A stretch of DNA of 64,000 nucleotides from Lachnospiraceae bacterium (lineage in GTDB: Bacteria > Bacillota > Clostridia > Lachnospirales > Lachnospiraceae), in the NCBI GenBank assembly GCA_900771195.1, contig CAAGMZ010000029.1, positions 1 through 64,000 on the forward strand, given 5' to 3'. Under the pieces are notes generated by a model, which worked only from the letters and a program-made list of their open reading frames with translations, was not told the origin of the DNA and made no database searches. This document shows positions 37,225 to 46,277 of the stretch, piece by piece. A program made the position numbers and the translations under genes. Numbering within the stretch: position 1 is the stretch's first letter; the number at the start of each line of letters is the position of its first letter.

Positions 37225-38541
37225 TTAGTTGTTAAGCGGACTTCCGCATTCAGGACAGAACTTGGGATGTTCTGAAGGATTTCCAGGAGTCCATCCGCAC
37301 TTCGGGCATTTCACTGCACCGGCTTCCGGTCTGGGCTTTCCACACTCCTGACAGAATTTTCCTGTGTTAACTGCTCCGCATGCGCATTTCCATGAAGAAT
37401 CTTCCGGTCTTGGCTTTCCGCACTCCTGGCAGAATTTTCCCGTGGCAGTTGCACCGCACTGGCATACCCAGCTTCCGGCCGGAGTCTGACCTGCACCGGT
37501 ACCTGCGGGCGCAGCCTGTGTATTCTGGTTCTGCTGTGCTCCCATCGCAAAAAGTCCCTGTGCGTTCATTCCGCCTGCCTGCTGTGCCATTCCCATTCCC
37601 ATAAATCCGGTCATTGCTCCGTTGGTATTGGACGCAGCAGCCTTCATAGCCTCGCTCTGTGCTCCCACGAGTGTAGCTGCAGCCATTGTAGGATCGCGGA
37701 GAACTGCACTCTTCTGAAGATCCTTGATCATCTGTGCATCCTCGTCAGGAAGAGTTACAGAACCAAGTGCAACACTTACTACCTGAAGTCCTCTGAGGTT
37801 TCCCCACTTTGATGACAGTGCCTCATTCATGGCCTGCTCAAGTTCGGCATTATGTGAAATAATCTGATTGGGTCTGAGTTCCATATCAGAAAGCTTTGCA
37901 AGAGCCGGCTGAAGTGCGCTTACAAACTCTGTCTTAAGCTGACCGTCTATCTCTTCGCGGGTATACTCACCATCCACATTACCGCATACATTCGTATAAA
38001 AAAGAATAGGATCGGTAATCTTATAAGAATAAACTCCCGAGCATCTGATAGATACATCCACATCAAGCCCGAGTCTTGAATCAACAACACGGAACGGAAC
38101 CGGATTGGGTGTTCCGAATTTGTTGCCTATCAGTTCCTTGGTGTTGAAGTAATAAACTCTCTGGTCTCTTCCCGTATCTCCGCCGTATCCGATACGTCTT
38201 CCCATAGTCTTAAAGGAATCAATTATGCTCTGTCCAAGGTTTCCGGCAAAAATACTGGGTTCAGCCGAATTGTCGTATGTATACTCGCCGGGTTCGGCAC
38301 AAACCTCAACAACCTGACCCTGATCTACGATAATCATGCACTGACCGTCTGCTACGACTATGCCTGACCCGTTAGAAATAATATTGTCGCTTCCCTTTGT
38401 GTTGGAAGAACGTTTGCCTACATGCTTCTCCCCTTTTACAACCATTACATTCTCATTCAGCGAATCACAAGTGAAAAACTCTTTCCACTGGTCTGCAAAG
38501 GTTCCGCCTACGGCACCCGCAATAGCTCTTATAATTCCCAT
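37225..38541 (-). CDS. SPFH-domain protein with C-terminal zinc ribbons
   Basis: This 438-residue protein has an SPFH/virion-core-like body (residues about 20-300), similar to YdjI-type proteins that work with the phage shock/stress protein YdjF system in Firmicutes. After a Gln/Met/Ala-rich linker come three zinc-ribbon-like units with CxC or CxxC pairs: WVCQCGATATGKFCQECGK, WKCACGAVNTGKFCQECGK and VKCPKCGW...CPECGS. No membrane helix is apparent. AGGAGG precedes ATG. Role in membrane stress is inferred from family; specific function unknown. Confidence 0.85.
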   Translation of the reverse strand: MGIIRAIAGAVGGTFADQWKEFFTCDSLNENVMVVKGEKHVGKRSSNTKGSDNIISNGSGIVVADGQCMIIVDQGQVVEVCAEPGEYTYDNSAEPSIFAGNLGQSIIDSFKTMGRRIGYGGDTGRDQRVYYFNTKELIGNKFGTPNPVPFRVVDSRLGLDVDVSIRCSGVYSYKITDPILFYTNVCGNVDGEYTREEIDGQLKTEFVSALQPALAKLSDMELRPNQIISHNAELEQAMNEALSSKWGNLRGLQVVSVALGSVTLPDEDAQMIKDLQKSAVLRDPTMAAATLVGAQSEAMKAAASNTNGAMTGFMGMGMAQQAGGMNAQGLFAMGAQQNQNTQAAPAGTGAGQTPAGSWVCQCGATATGKFCQECGKPRPEDSSWKCACGAVNTGKFCQECGKPRPEAGAVKCPKCGWTPGNPSEHPKFCPECGSPLNN

Positions 38542-38587
38542 ATTTTATCCTCCTAAAATGCTGAACTTATTGTTCATATACATATAT

Positions 38588-38616
38588 AATATATCAACAT
38601 TGCACTTTCATGTCAA
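38588..38616 (-). promoter_or_regulatory. Promoter of the SPFH gene
   Basis: On the minus strand TTGACA (38616-38611), 17 bases and TATATT (38593-38588). It lies back to back with the nadE promoter. Confidence 0.7.
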
Positions 38617-38626
38617 TTGAAACTCC

Positions 38627-38655
38627 TTGAATTTCGGGCACTCATATCTTATACT
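38627..38655 (+). promoter_or_regulatory. Promoter of nadE
   Basis: TTGAAT (38627-38632), 17 bases and TATACT (38650-38655), 47 bases ahead of the nadE ATG. Confidence 0.7.
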
Positions 38656-38702
38656 GTTATTTAGTAGGAATTTTGTAAATAAATAAAAGCAGAGGTTTGA
38701 AT

Positions 38703-40619
38703 ATGGTACATGATTTTGTAAGATGCGGGGCAATGATTCCCACCATAAAGGTTGCAGACTGTAAGAATAACGAAATTGAAATAATACGACTGCTTGATGA
38801 GGCAGAAAAAAACCATGCTTCGGTTATTGTATTTCCTGAGCTTTGCCTCACCGGCTACACATGTCAGGATATATTTCTTCAGGACAGGCTGACTGATGAA
38901 GCATTAAAATCACTTATTAGAATTGCCGCCCACACTGCCGGCCGCGGTTACATTGCATTCATAGGACTTCCGTACATGCATATGGGTAAGCTGTACAATG
39001 TGGCTGCTGCCGTTTCAGACGGCCGGATTCTCGGAATAACACCCAAAAAGCACCTGCCCAACTATTCGGAATTTTATGAGGCAAGACACTTTACTCCATG
39101 CCCTGATTCCAATCTGGTCACATACATTGACGGCAAACCCGTTCCCTTCGGCGGAAAGCTCCTCTACCGCTGTGTCAATATGCCTGACCTTATAATCGGT
39201 GCCGAGCTCTGTGAGGATGTGTGGGTTACATGCCCGCCTTCAATTTCTCACGTTGCCGCCGGTGCAACTCTTATTGTCAACTGTTCCGCCAGTGATGAGA
39301 CCACCGGAAAGGATTCATACCGCAGAAGCCTTATAACAGGACAATCCGCAAGGCTTGTATGCTCATATGTCTACTGCAATGCAGGCGAAGGCGAGTCCAC
39401 ACAGGACCTTGTATTCGGAGGTCAGAGCATCATTGCCGAAAACGGCTCTCTTCTTTCAGAAGCTCATCGTTTTGCAAATGAATCCGTTTATGCCGACACT
39501 GACCTTGGAAGGATTCGCAGTGAGCGCCGCAGGATTACTACTTTTGATACCTCGGACCGTCTCATAAATGAATATGAGTATATTGATTTTTCACTTAAGA
39601 TGCATGACCTTAAGCTTCGCAGAAAATACAACCCTGCGCCTTTTGTCCCCGATTCCAAGTCGGACAGGGATGCCAGATGTGAAGAAATACTGACAATCCA
39701 GGCAATGGGACTCAAAAAACGTCTTGCACATACCGGATGCAGATGTGCGGTTATCGGCATCTCCGGCGGTCTTGACTCAACGCTGGCAATGTTAGTGACC
39801 GTAAAAGCCTTTGATATGCTCGGTATACCTCGTTCGGGAATACAGGCGGTAACAATGCCCTGCTTCGGCACCACGGACAGAACATACCAAAACGCCTGTC
39901 ACCTTGTTGAAAAGCTTGGTGCCACTCTCCGTGAAATAAATATTAAAAATGCCGTAAATATACACTTTGAGGATATCGGCCATGACCCTCAGGTTCACGA
40001 TGTGACATACGAAAACTGTCAGGCACGTGAACGCACACAGGTTCTTATGGATATAGCCAACCAGTCAGGCGGAATGGTCATCGGTACCGGTGACATGTCT
40101 GAGCTTGCCCTTGGCTGGGCCACATACAATGGTGACCACATGTCCATGTACGGCGTCAACTGTTCCGTTCCCAAGACACTCGTACGTCATCTTGTCAGAT
40201 ACTATGCCGATACCTGCGGCGATGACGGTCTTACAAAAGTTCTTCTTGATGTACTTGACACACCGGTAAGTCCTGAGCTTCTGCCTCCTGTTGACGGAGT
40301 GATTTCACAGAAGACAGAGGACCTTGTAGGACCATATGAGCTTCATGATTTTTTCCTGTACTATATACTTCGATTCGGTTTTACTCCTTCCAAGGTGTAC
40401 AGGCTTGCCCGGAATGCTTTTGAGGGAATATATGATGATGCCACCATTCTCAAATGGCTAAGAACTTTTTACAGGAGATTTTTCGCCCAACAGTTCAAGC
40501 GTTCCTGCCTTCCCGACGGTCCCAAGGTCGGTTCTGTTGCCGTATCTCCGAGAGGAGATCTTCGGATGCCAAGTGATGCCAGTGCAAGAATGTGGCTTGA
40601 TGAACTGGAAAATCTATAG
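38703..40619 (+). CDS. nadE: Glutamine-dependent NAD+ synthetase
   Basis: This 638-residue enzyme makes NAD from nicotinate adenine dinucleotide. The N-terminal nitrilase-like glutaminase domain (about 1-290) has VFPELCLTGYTCQD (Glu), the Lys of PKKHLPNY, and a Cys in IGAELCEDVW. The C-terminal synthetase domain has the pyrophosphate loop GISGGLDSTLAML and GTGDMSELALGW. The length is normal for the two-domain form. ATG at 38703 is chosen with AGAGG 7 bases ahead, not the upstream TTG. Confidence 0.95.
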   Translation: MVHDFVRCGAMIPTIKVADCKNNEIEIIRLLDEAEKNHASVIVFPELCLTGYTCQDIFLQDRLTDEALKSLIRIAAHTAGRGYIAFIGLPYMHMGKLYNVAAAVSDGRILGITPKKHLPNYSEFYEARHFTPCPDSNLVTYIDGKPVPFGGKLLYRCVNMPDLIIGAELCEDVWVTCPPSISHVAAGATLIVNCSASDETTGKDSYRRSLITGQSARLVCSYVYCNAGEGESTQDLVFGGQSIIAENGSLLSEAHRFANESVYADTDLGRIRSERRRITTFDTSDRLINEYEYIDFSLKMHDLKLRRKYNPAPFVPDSKSDRDARCEEILTIQAMGLKKRLAHTGCRCAVIGISGGLDSTLAMLVTVKAFDMLGIPRSGIQAVTMPCFGTTDRTYQNACHLVEKLGATLREINIKNAVNIHFEDIGHDPQVHDVTYENCQARERTQVLMDIANQSGGMVIGTGDMSELALGWATYNGDHMSMYGVNCSVPKTLVRHLVRYYADTCGDDGLTKVLLDVLDTPVSPELLPPVDGVISQKTEDLVGPYELHDFFLYYILRFGFTPSKVYRLARNAFEGIYDDATILKWLRTFYRRFFAQQFKRSCLPDGPKVGSVAVSPRGDLRMPSDASARMWLDELENL

Positions 40620-40627
40620 AGTGCAAG

Positions 40628-40674
40628 AGGCTGTAAAATAATCATTTTACAGCTATATAAACTACAGCCTTTTA
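40628..40674 (+). terminator. Terminator of nadE
   Basis: AGGCTGTA (40628-40635) pairs with TACAGCCT (40663-40670), which is followed by TTTAT. A nested alternative is GCTGTAAAA (40630-40638) with TTTTACAGC (40645-40653). The first form makes the better terminator. Confidence 0.6.
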
Positions 40675-40789
40675 TCTGAAACCGTAAAAGATTAAAAATA
40701 ACAGATGGGTTATGTATAAGCTTTTGGTCAAAAAAAGAATCTCTGCAATTCCTGCAAAGATTCCCATTTTGTTCCATATAGCTGTCAAA

Positions 40790-40826
40790 TGTCTGCCTGC
40801 GACAGTTTCTGTGCCGCAGGCAAACA
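40790..40826 (-). terminator. Strong hairpin downstream of the small lipoprotein gene
   Basis: On the minus strand TGTTTGCCTGCG and CGCAGGCAGACA form a 12-bp stem with one G-U pair. The 13-base loop can fold further. The U-run is poor, so its role as terminator is tentative. It lies 12 bases after the stop at 40838. Confidence 0.45.
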
Positions 40827-40837
40827 TTTACAGTCCG

Positions 40838-41164
40838 TTACCTTACCATATCACCTGCTGCCGTGGCTACGTCTCCGACTATTGTCTCTACCGCATCACC
40901 TACATCATCAATAATGTTGTCACCTTTGGTACCGTTGTTGCCGTTGGTATTGTTGTTGGTTCCGTTATTATTTCCTGTTGTAGAATTTGTTCCCGATGTG
41001 CTGTTCTGGGCTTTCGTGGCTGAGGTCGATGTTCCGGCTCCGTTTGTTGCTGCACCAGTCGACTGTGTACTGCTCCCGCCTGAATTGTCATTGCCACACC
41101 CCGTAATTCCCAGTGCCATTACCGAAAAAACGGTACATACTAATAAAAGTTTTATTCTTTTCAT
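40838..41164 (-). CDS. Small low-complexity lipoprotein
   Basis: This 108-residue protein has a lipoprotein signal peptide with lipobox GITGC (Cys at about residue 23). The rest is a Ser/Thr/Asn/Gly-rich stretch, followed by a short acidic-to-hydrophobic tail DDVGDAVETIVGDVATAAGD that may form an amphipathic helix. It would sit on the outer face of the membrane. Function unknown. Confidence 0.65.
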   Translation of the reverse strand: MKRIKLLLVCTVFSVMALGITGCGNDNSGGSSTQSTGAATNGAGTSTSATKAQNSTSGTNSTTGNNNGTNNNTNGNNGTKGDNIIDDVGDAVETIVGDVATAAGDMVR

Positions 41165-41222
41165 TTTTCTGCTCCTTTTTTAAGTTTTACAAGCTTATTA
41201 TTTGCAGAAAAATAAAATTTAA

Positions 41223-41978
41223 TCAGCCGATTACTTCCTTCATCGTATAAAGTCCCGCATCCTTACCTTTAAGGAACTTTGCAGCCTCTACCGCGCCCTT
41301 TGCGAACACATTTTTTGAATAGGCCGTATGCTTAAACTCGATTACTTCATCCTCGCCGGCAAAAATAACCTCATGCTCACCTACGATAGTTCCGCCGCGT
41401 ACAGCGCTTATTCCAATCTGGTTCTTCGGTCTCAGCATCCTGTCCTGACTTCTGTCATACTTATATTCGTACTTTTCAGGAAGGACTTCATTGATGGAAT
41501 CAGCAAGAGCCAGCGCTGTCCCGCTTGGTGCATCAAGCTTGAGCCTGTGATGCTTTTCGACAATTTCAATGTCAAAACCTGCCTCTGCAAAAAGCGGAGC
41601 CACGGACTTCAGCACCTTCATAAGCGTATTGATTCCAAGTGACATATTGGCTGAACGAAGGACTGCAACAGATTTGCTGATTTCCTCCGCTCTCATTATC
41701 TGTTCATCAGAAAGTCCCGTTGAGCAGAGCACAACCGGCGTTTTGCTTTTTTCGCAGAAATCAAGAAGCGAATCAACCGCCTTTGCGGATGAAAAATCAA
41801 TAACCACATCACCTTTTACAGTGCACTCGTCAAAATTTTTGAAAACAGGATAATCATTATGCCCGTCATCAAAAATATCTACTCCGCATACAATCTGTGC
41901 ATCCTTATCTTCGCTGACAAGTCTTGTGATGACCTGCCCCATTTTGCCGTTGCAGCCATGCATTATAATATTAACCAT
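41223..41978 (-). CDS. dapB: 4-hydroxy-tetrahydrodipicolinate reductase
   Basis: This 251-residue NAD(P)H-dependent reductase of lysine and diaminopimelate synthesis has the N-terminal Rossmann motif HGCNGKMGQVI (a variant of GxxGxMG), the substrate motif EKHHRLKLDAPSGTAL with catalytic His and Lys, and C-terminal VGEHEVIFAGEDEVIEFKH. It is a little shorter than E. coli DapB (273). It lies 26 bases after dapA and is under the same riboswitch. Confidence 0.95.
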   Translation of the reverse strand: MVNIIMHGCNGKMGQVITRLVSEDKDAQIVCGVDIFDDGHNDYPVFKNFDECTVKGDVVIDFSSAKAVDSLLDFCEKSKTPVVLCSTGLSDEQIMRAEEISKSVAVLRSANMSLGINTLMKVLKSVAPLFAEAGFDIEIVEKHHRLKLDAPSGTALALADSINEVLPEKYEYKYDRSQDRMLRPKNQIGISAVRGGTIVGEHEVIFAGEDEVIEFKHTAYSKNVFAKGAVEAAKFLKGKDAGLYTMKEVIG

Positions 41979-42004
41979 TTTGTTTTACAGCCTCTTTTCA
42001 AAAC

Positions 42005-42892
42005 TTATTTCAAAATTCCATAATCTTCCATTGCTTTTTTGAGTCTCTCAAGATTCTTGGGCTCCATAGGCGAAAGCGGTCCTCTGAGCGGTCCCACATT
42101 CCATCCGAGAAGATTCATTGCATGCTTTACCGGAATAGGATTGACCTCGCAGAAAAGTGCGCTGATAAGGTCAAGAGCATCAAGCTGCTTCTTAAGTGCA
42201 CTCTTGACATCTCCGCTCAGATAATCCATAACGATCTCATGCGTCTGCCTCGGTGCCACATTGGAAAGCACAGAGATTACGCCTTTTCCTCCCAGGGACA
42301 TTATAGGAACTATCTGATCATCGTTTCCTGAATAAAGATCAATGTTGCCGTCTGTCAGGTTCATCAGCTCGGCTACCTGGGAAATATTTCCTGATGCCTC
42401 TTTAATTCCCACAACATTAGATGCCTCTTTAAATATCTTAGCAGCCGTCTGGGGAAGTATATTACAGCCTGTTCTTGAAGGAACATTGTAAAGAATAATT
42501 GGAATTTTTACCTCTTTTGCCACTGCCTCAAAATGGCTCACAAGTCCTGTCTGTGTTGCCTTGTTGTAATAAGGTGTCACGCTTAAAAGTGCATCAGCGC
42601 CTGCCTCCTCAGCTTCTTTTGAAAGATCGATGGCACATCTTGTACAGTTAGAGCCTGTTCCTGCGATTACCGGGACTCTTCCCTTAACATGCTCAACGCA
42701 GAATCTGATTACATCAATGTGCTCAACAGTTGACAGCGTTGCTGCTTCTCCGGAAGTCCCGCATACTACGATGCTGTCCGTCCCGTTCTCAATCTGGTAA
42801 TCAATAATCTCCGCAAATTTCTCATAGTTGACACTCTCGTCCCGGTTCATTGGTGTTATGATGGCTACACCTGCGCCTGTAAATACTGACAT
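42005..42892 (-). CDS. dapA: 4-hydroxy-tetrahydrodipicolinate synthase
   Basis: This 295-residue TIM-barrel aldolase condenses pyruvate with aspartate semialdehyde. Motifs are VVCGTSGEAATL, VTPYYNKATQTGLV (catalytic Tyr), YNVPSRTGCNI and VGIKEASGN, which holds the Schiff-base Lys. It matches the family in length. GGGAGG precedes ATG. The leader carries a lysine riboswitch and attenuator. Confidence 0.96.
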   Translation of the reverse strand: MSVFTGAGVAIITPMNRDESVNYEKFAEIIDYQIENGTDSIVVCGTSGEAATLSTVEHIDVIRFCVEHVKGRVPVIAGTGSNCTRCAIDLSKEAEEAGADALLSVTPYYNKATQTGLVSHFEAVAKEVKIPIILYNVPSRTGCNILPQTAAKIFKEASNVVGIKEASGNISQVAELMNLTDGNIDLYSGNDDQIVPIMSLGGKGVISVLSNVAPRQTHEIVMDYLSGDVKSALKKQLDALDLISALFCEVNPIPVKHAMNLLGWNVGPLRGPLSPMEPKNLERLKKAMEDYGILK

Positions 42893-42921
42893 ACATGTCC
42901 TCCCTTAAATATAATTTTCGC

Positions 42922-42950
42922 AAAATAAAGAGCCGGCAGAATACCGGCTC
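42922..42950 (-). terminator. Riboswitch-controlled attenuator ahead of dapA
   Basis: On the minus strand GAGCCGG, a TATTCTG loop and CCGGCTC (42950-42930) are followed by TTTATTTT. It lies between the lysine aptamer and the dapA site, the normal place for a premature terminator formed when lysine is bound. Confidence 0.8.
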
Positions 42951-42983
42951 ACAAAGTCATACTCATAGACTGAATAATAACCC

Positions 42984-43143
42984 GTAGCTCTCCATCCTGC
43001 GATGACAGTAGCATGGCTCTTAACCATACTCCCAGCCCGCACAGTCTCAGGAACCATGCCGCTTCGGCACCATCACCTTTCAAAAACGATCACCTGTGCC
43101 TGACACATCACGCTTAATACTGATTAATGGTGCAACCTCTACT
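42984..43143 (-). ncRNA. Lysine riboswitch (L box) upstream of dapA-dapB
   Basis: The minus-strand leader has conserved L-box elements in order: AGAGGTTGCA near the 5' end (about 43140), CAGTATTA, GAAAGGTGATGG, GCCGAAGCGGC, GGCTGGGAGT, TACTGTCA and GGAGAGCTAC at the 3' end (about 42984). The first and last segments pair to form P1. Upstream is a promoter and downstream an intrinsic terminator. This fits transcriptional shut-off of lysine synthesis when lysine is plentiful. Call made from recalled consensus, without covariance scoring. Confidence 0.85.
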
Positions 43144-43162
43144 TAAATATGTTACTTTAAAC

Positions 43163-43191
43163 AATATAACACTATAATACAACTTAGTCAA
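43163..43191 (-). promoter_or_regulatory. Promoter of the lysine riboswitch-dapA-dapB transcript
   Basis: On the minus strand TTGACT (43191-43186), 17 bases and TATATT (43168-43163). The -35 overlaps the stop of the upstream HAD gene. Confidence 0.65.
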
Positions 43192-43868
43192 CTGTTACTT
43201 GTGCTGTTTTTGCACCGGGCATCACACAGGAAATCCCGGAATTCCAGAAGTGAATTGAATCTCCTGTATATCTTCCTGTCCAGTTCCTCTGTCGGCGGCA
43301 TCGTATCCGGAATCATAATCGTCATCATCCCTGCAGCTATTGCCGAGTAAAGCCCGTTATATGAGTCTTCCACAGCAAAGGTTTCTGACGGTTCCACTCC
43401 CAGCTCCCTGCAGGCCAGAAGATATATCTCTGGGTCAGGCTTACTGTGAACAACGGTATCACCGCCCACGATTTTATCAAAATACCGTGCGAGGCCTGTC
43501 TTCTCCACGTGGTCCACAACAGAGCAGACTCTCGATGATGACGCTATTGCCGTCTTCACACCCTGTTCTTTAAGAAACTGCAGAATTTCCCGTGTTCCTT
43601 CCTTGAGCGGAATACCTTTCTCAAGATGCCCGTCGAATATTTTGTTCTTAAGCCTGAAAAACTCATCGTACGGAAAATTTCCGTGATAATAATCCATAAG
43701 ATAAGTGCGCTGGTCATTTCTGTTAAGTCCCCTGCACGCATAGGCCGGCTCCTTTATGTCATCGATATGAAGAAGCTGTGCCACTTCAAACCATGTCTGG
43801 GTGTATATTCTCTGGGTATCGAAAAGTACCCCGTCCATGTCAAAAACCACCGAATAATCTTTAAGCAT
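43188..43868 (-). CDS. HAD family phosphatase/phosphoglucomutase-like protein
   Basis: This 226-residue haloacid dehalogenase-fold enzyme of the beta-phosphoglucomutase/phosphatase subgroup has DMDGVLFDTQ (nucleophile Asp near residue 10), AIASSSR (motif II Ser), and VHSKPDPEIY followed by AVEDSYNGL (motifs III and IV). A helical cap lies between. Substrate unknown. Its ATG overlaps the end of the ABC permease gene by 8 bases, so it is translationally coupled to the exporter. Confidence 0.85.
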   Translation of the reverse strand: MLKDYSVVFDMDGVLFDTQRIYTQTWFEVAQLLHIDDIKEPAYACRGLNRNDQRTYLMDYYHGNFPYDEFFRLKNKIFDGHLEKGIPLKEGTREILQFLKEQGVKTAIASSSRVCSVVDHVEKTGLARYFDKIVGGDTVVHSKPDPEIYLLACRELGVEPSETFAVEDSYNGLYSAIAAGMMTIMIPDTMPPTEELDRKIYRRFNSLLEFRDFLCDARCKNSTSNS

Positions 43869-45069
43869 TAAACATTACCTTCTCACTCTTAAATGCTCTG
43901 GCCGTAAGACCTATCAGTATTGCCGCAAATCCGTATGTTATTACTGCCGTAACCGCATACTGAACAGCTGTTATCTCTCCTGTAAATATACCCTTAAATG
44001 CAACGGCTGAATTAAAAAGCGGTATCATATATCCTGTCATTGATGTGGTATCAGATGTATACATAGTGATAAGCCCCACAACTATAACTATCATGTATAC
44101 AGGTGTTATGTAGCTCTGTGCCTCCTTAATGTTCTTGGCAAGCACGCATACAAGTCCGATTATTGCCACATAAAGAAGTACAAGTCCTATTATCAGAACA
44201 ATTATCTCCAGAATCTGGACAGCACTTAGCGAGATGGAAAAGCCTTCAATCTGCATTCCGCCGGCACCGCCAACTCCAAGCGGCAGCGCAACCACCATGC
44301 TGACCACATACACAAGTGCAGACATCATTGAAAGAACTCCAAGCGACACCAGCTTGCCCATTACTATTTCCACGCGTCTGACCGGCGTAAGCAAAAGTCC
44401 GGCAAGGGTTCCTCTCTCTTTTTCCCCTGCTATGGAATCAACCCCAAGCCCCATGGCACTTGCAAATATCATCATTGTGACAAAATACGGCACTATCATT
44501 CCGAGGATTTTTCCCGTGGCCTTATCATTGTCCATAATCTGAGACTCAGCATTGTCGCTGTCGATTGTGAACATCATTACAGCTTCCGCGCTTCCGAACC
44601 TGTCAGTAATTAGCTTCTGGCGGTAAACCTCAAGGCAGCCCATAATACGGTCTCTTGCTTCGGATGAATAATCCTCTGACGGATTATAGTAAGTACATAC
44701 CTGCGGCACTTCCTTTGCACTCACATCCGATATAATATCCGAAAATCCCTCCGGAAATACTACCAGAATGTCCGCATCACCGTTCTTAATGTCATTCTTT
44801 ATATCATCAACAGCTTTTGCATCATCATAATACATGTTCATTTCTTCCGTACTGCCGATGATATCCTTAAAATCCTGTGGCGCATTCCGGACATACACCT
44901 CTGAAACATGCTCTTTGATATCTCCCTGAAGATTATTTATCAATGTGAAGATGAGCATGAAGATGCCCACCATCATTATTACAGGAAGCACGAACATGGA
45001 AAACACCATTTTTTTGTCCTTAAATACACGAGTCATTTCCTTGCTGAATACAGCCTTAAATCCGTTCAT
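43861..45069 (-). CDS. ABC-2 type permease (NatB-like)
   Basis: This 402-residue membrane protein has one N-terminal helix, a large extracytoplasmic domain (about residues 45-175) and about five more helices. Between them lies a cytoplasmic loop with GEKERGTLAGLLLTPVRRVE, typical of NatB/YhfP-type ABC-2 exporters. It follows the ATPase gene, its start overlapping that gene's stop by one base. NatAB of Bacillus exports sodium; the substrate here is not known. Confidence 0.85.
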   Translation of the reverse strand: MNGFKAVFSKEMTRVFKDKKMVFSMFVLPVIMMVGIFMLIFTLINNLQGDIKEHVSEVYVRNAPQDFKDIIGSTEEMNMYYDDAKAVDDIKNDIKNGDADILVVFPEGFSDIISDVSAKEVPQVCTYYNPSEDYSSEARDRIMGCLEVYRQKLITDRFGSAEAVMMFTIDSDNAESQIMDNDKATGKILGMIVPYFVTMMIFASAMGLGVDSIAGEKERGTLAGLLLTPVRRVEIVMGKLVSLGVLSMMSALVYVVSMVVALPLGVGGAGGMQIEGFSISLSAVQILEIIVLIIGLVLLYVAIIGLVCVLAKNIKEAQSYITPVYMIVIVVGLITMYTSDTTSMTGYMIPLFNSAVAFKGIFTGEITAVQYAVTAVITYGFAAILIGLTARAFKSEKVMFNA

Positions 45070-45845
45070 TATTCTTCCTCCCTGTGATTGGCCTTGTAAA
45101 GCTCAAAGAATGCATCTTCAAGGTTATCTGTTCCAAATCTCTCATATATGTTGGCAAGCGTATCGTCACACACCATCTTACCGTCTATTATCATTCCCAC
45201 ACGGTCGCACAGCTTCTCTGCCTCAGTCATAATATGTGTCGAAACAATCAGAAGCTTTCCCTCATCCCGCAGTTTCCTGAGATAATCGGTAACAAGTCTT
45301 GCCGTAACGATATCAAGTCCAGATGTGGGCTCATCAAAAATCACAATATCAGGATCATGTACAAGGCACACTGCTATTGCTGCCTTCTGCTTCATTCCCG
45401 TTGACAGTTCTTCTATCTTTTTATCCTTGAAGGGTGTTATTCCAAAATATTCAAAAAGCTCTTCCTTTCTCGCTTTCAGCTTATCCTCTTCCACTCTGTG
45501 AAGCCTTCCCATAAAATCAAACATATAGTCTGCGGAAAACTGCGGGTCAAGCTTAATCTCATTAGTGAGAAAACCGATTCTCTTCCTGACCTCATCAGGC
45601 TGCTTTACCGAATCAAATCCGTCAACGTTAACCGTCCCTCCTGTAGGATTAAGAAGTGTCGCTATGCACCTGAGTGTGGTCGTCTTTCCTGCTCCGTTAG
45701 GTCCCAGAAGGCCGTAAATCTCCCCTTCCTTTGCACTAAACGACACATCGTTCACTGCCGTCTTTGTGTTCTTTTTGGTCTTTTCTTTCTTCATCTGTCT
45801 GGAAGAAAGCTTGTAAATCTTGGTCAGATTTTTGACTTCTATCAT
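45069..45845 (-). CDS. ABC transporter ATP-binding protein (NatA-like)
   Basis: This 258-residue ATPase has Walker [15 protein letters not shown], signature [12 protein letters not shown], Walker [13 protein letters not shown] and the switch His in [10 protein letters not shown]. It is the first gene of the exporter-HAD operon. A lysine-rich segment near residue 20 ([10 protein letters not shown]) is an unusual insert between the first strands. GAGGG precedes ATG. Confidence 0.92.
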   Translation of the reverse strand: MIEVKNLTKIYKLSSRQMKKEKTKKNTKTAVNDVSFSAKEGEIYGLLGPNGAGKTTTLRCIATLLNPTGGTVNVDGFDSVKQPDEVRKRIGFLTNEIKLDPQFSADYMFDFMGRLHRVEEDKLKARKEELFEYFGITPFKDKKIEELSTGMKQKAAIAVCLVHDPDIVIFDEPTSGLDIVTARLVTDYLRKLRDEGKLLIVSTHIMTEAEKLCDRVGMIIDGKMVCDDTLANIYERFGTDNLEDAFFELYKANHREEE

Positions 45846-45923
45846 GTTGCCCTCCTCTGTTTCCGGTGTAAAAATATCAATATGGATAATTTTAACATAA
45901 TATCAGGACTGTTTCAATACGCC

Positions 45924-45952
45924 TTGCATTTCTGGTCCGTATGTGGTAGTAT
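45924..45952 (+). promoter_or_regulatory. Promoter of the TM1266-type regulator and ABC importer operon
   Basis: TTGCAT (45924-45929), 17 bases and TAGTAT (45947-45952), 60 bases ahead of the ATG at 46012. Confidence 0.6.
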
Positions 45953-46011
45953 TAGCTCACAAGTTTTCTGAAACCAAGGGCTTACCTGAAGTCAAGAAAG
46001 GATTTGTATTT

Positions 46012-46260
46012 ATGAATGAAAAAGTAGCAATAATCGGAATTTTCGTCAGGGATAATTCCTGTATTTCCAAAGTCAATGACCTTCTCCATGAGTACAGTGA
46101 ATATGTGGTAGGTCGTCTTGGCATTCCCTACAAGGATAAACACATAAATATCATTTCCGTGATTGTATGCGCTCCTGCGGATACTATAAGCTCTCTTGCC
46201 GGAAAGCTTGGTAATATCAAAGGTATTGCGGTCAAATCAATGCAGACCGCAGTAGATTAG
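46012..46260 (+). CDS. TM1266-type putative iron-only hydrogenase system regulator
   Basis: This 82-residue ACT-like protein matches the small family typified by TM1266: VAIIGIFVRDNSCISKVNDL, EYVVGRLGIPYKDKHINIIS and a C-terminal GKLGNIKGIAVKSM. Members occur near [FeFe]-hydrogenase maturation genes and are thought to regulate them, resembling NikR's C-terminal fold; no hydrogenase gene is in this window. AAAGGA precedes ATG at 46012; the frame is open from 45943 but has no site there. It leads an operon with an ABC importer 17 bases downstream. Confidence 0.85.
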   Translation: MNEKVAIIGIFVRDNSCISKVNDLLHEYSEYVVGRLGIPYKDKHINIISVIVCAPADTISSLAGKLGNIKGIAVKSMQTAVD

Positions 46261-46277
46261 AAAGGACGACATACATT

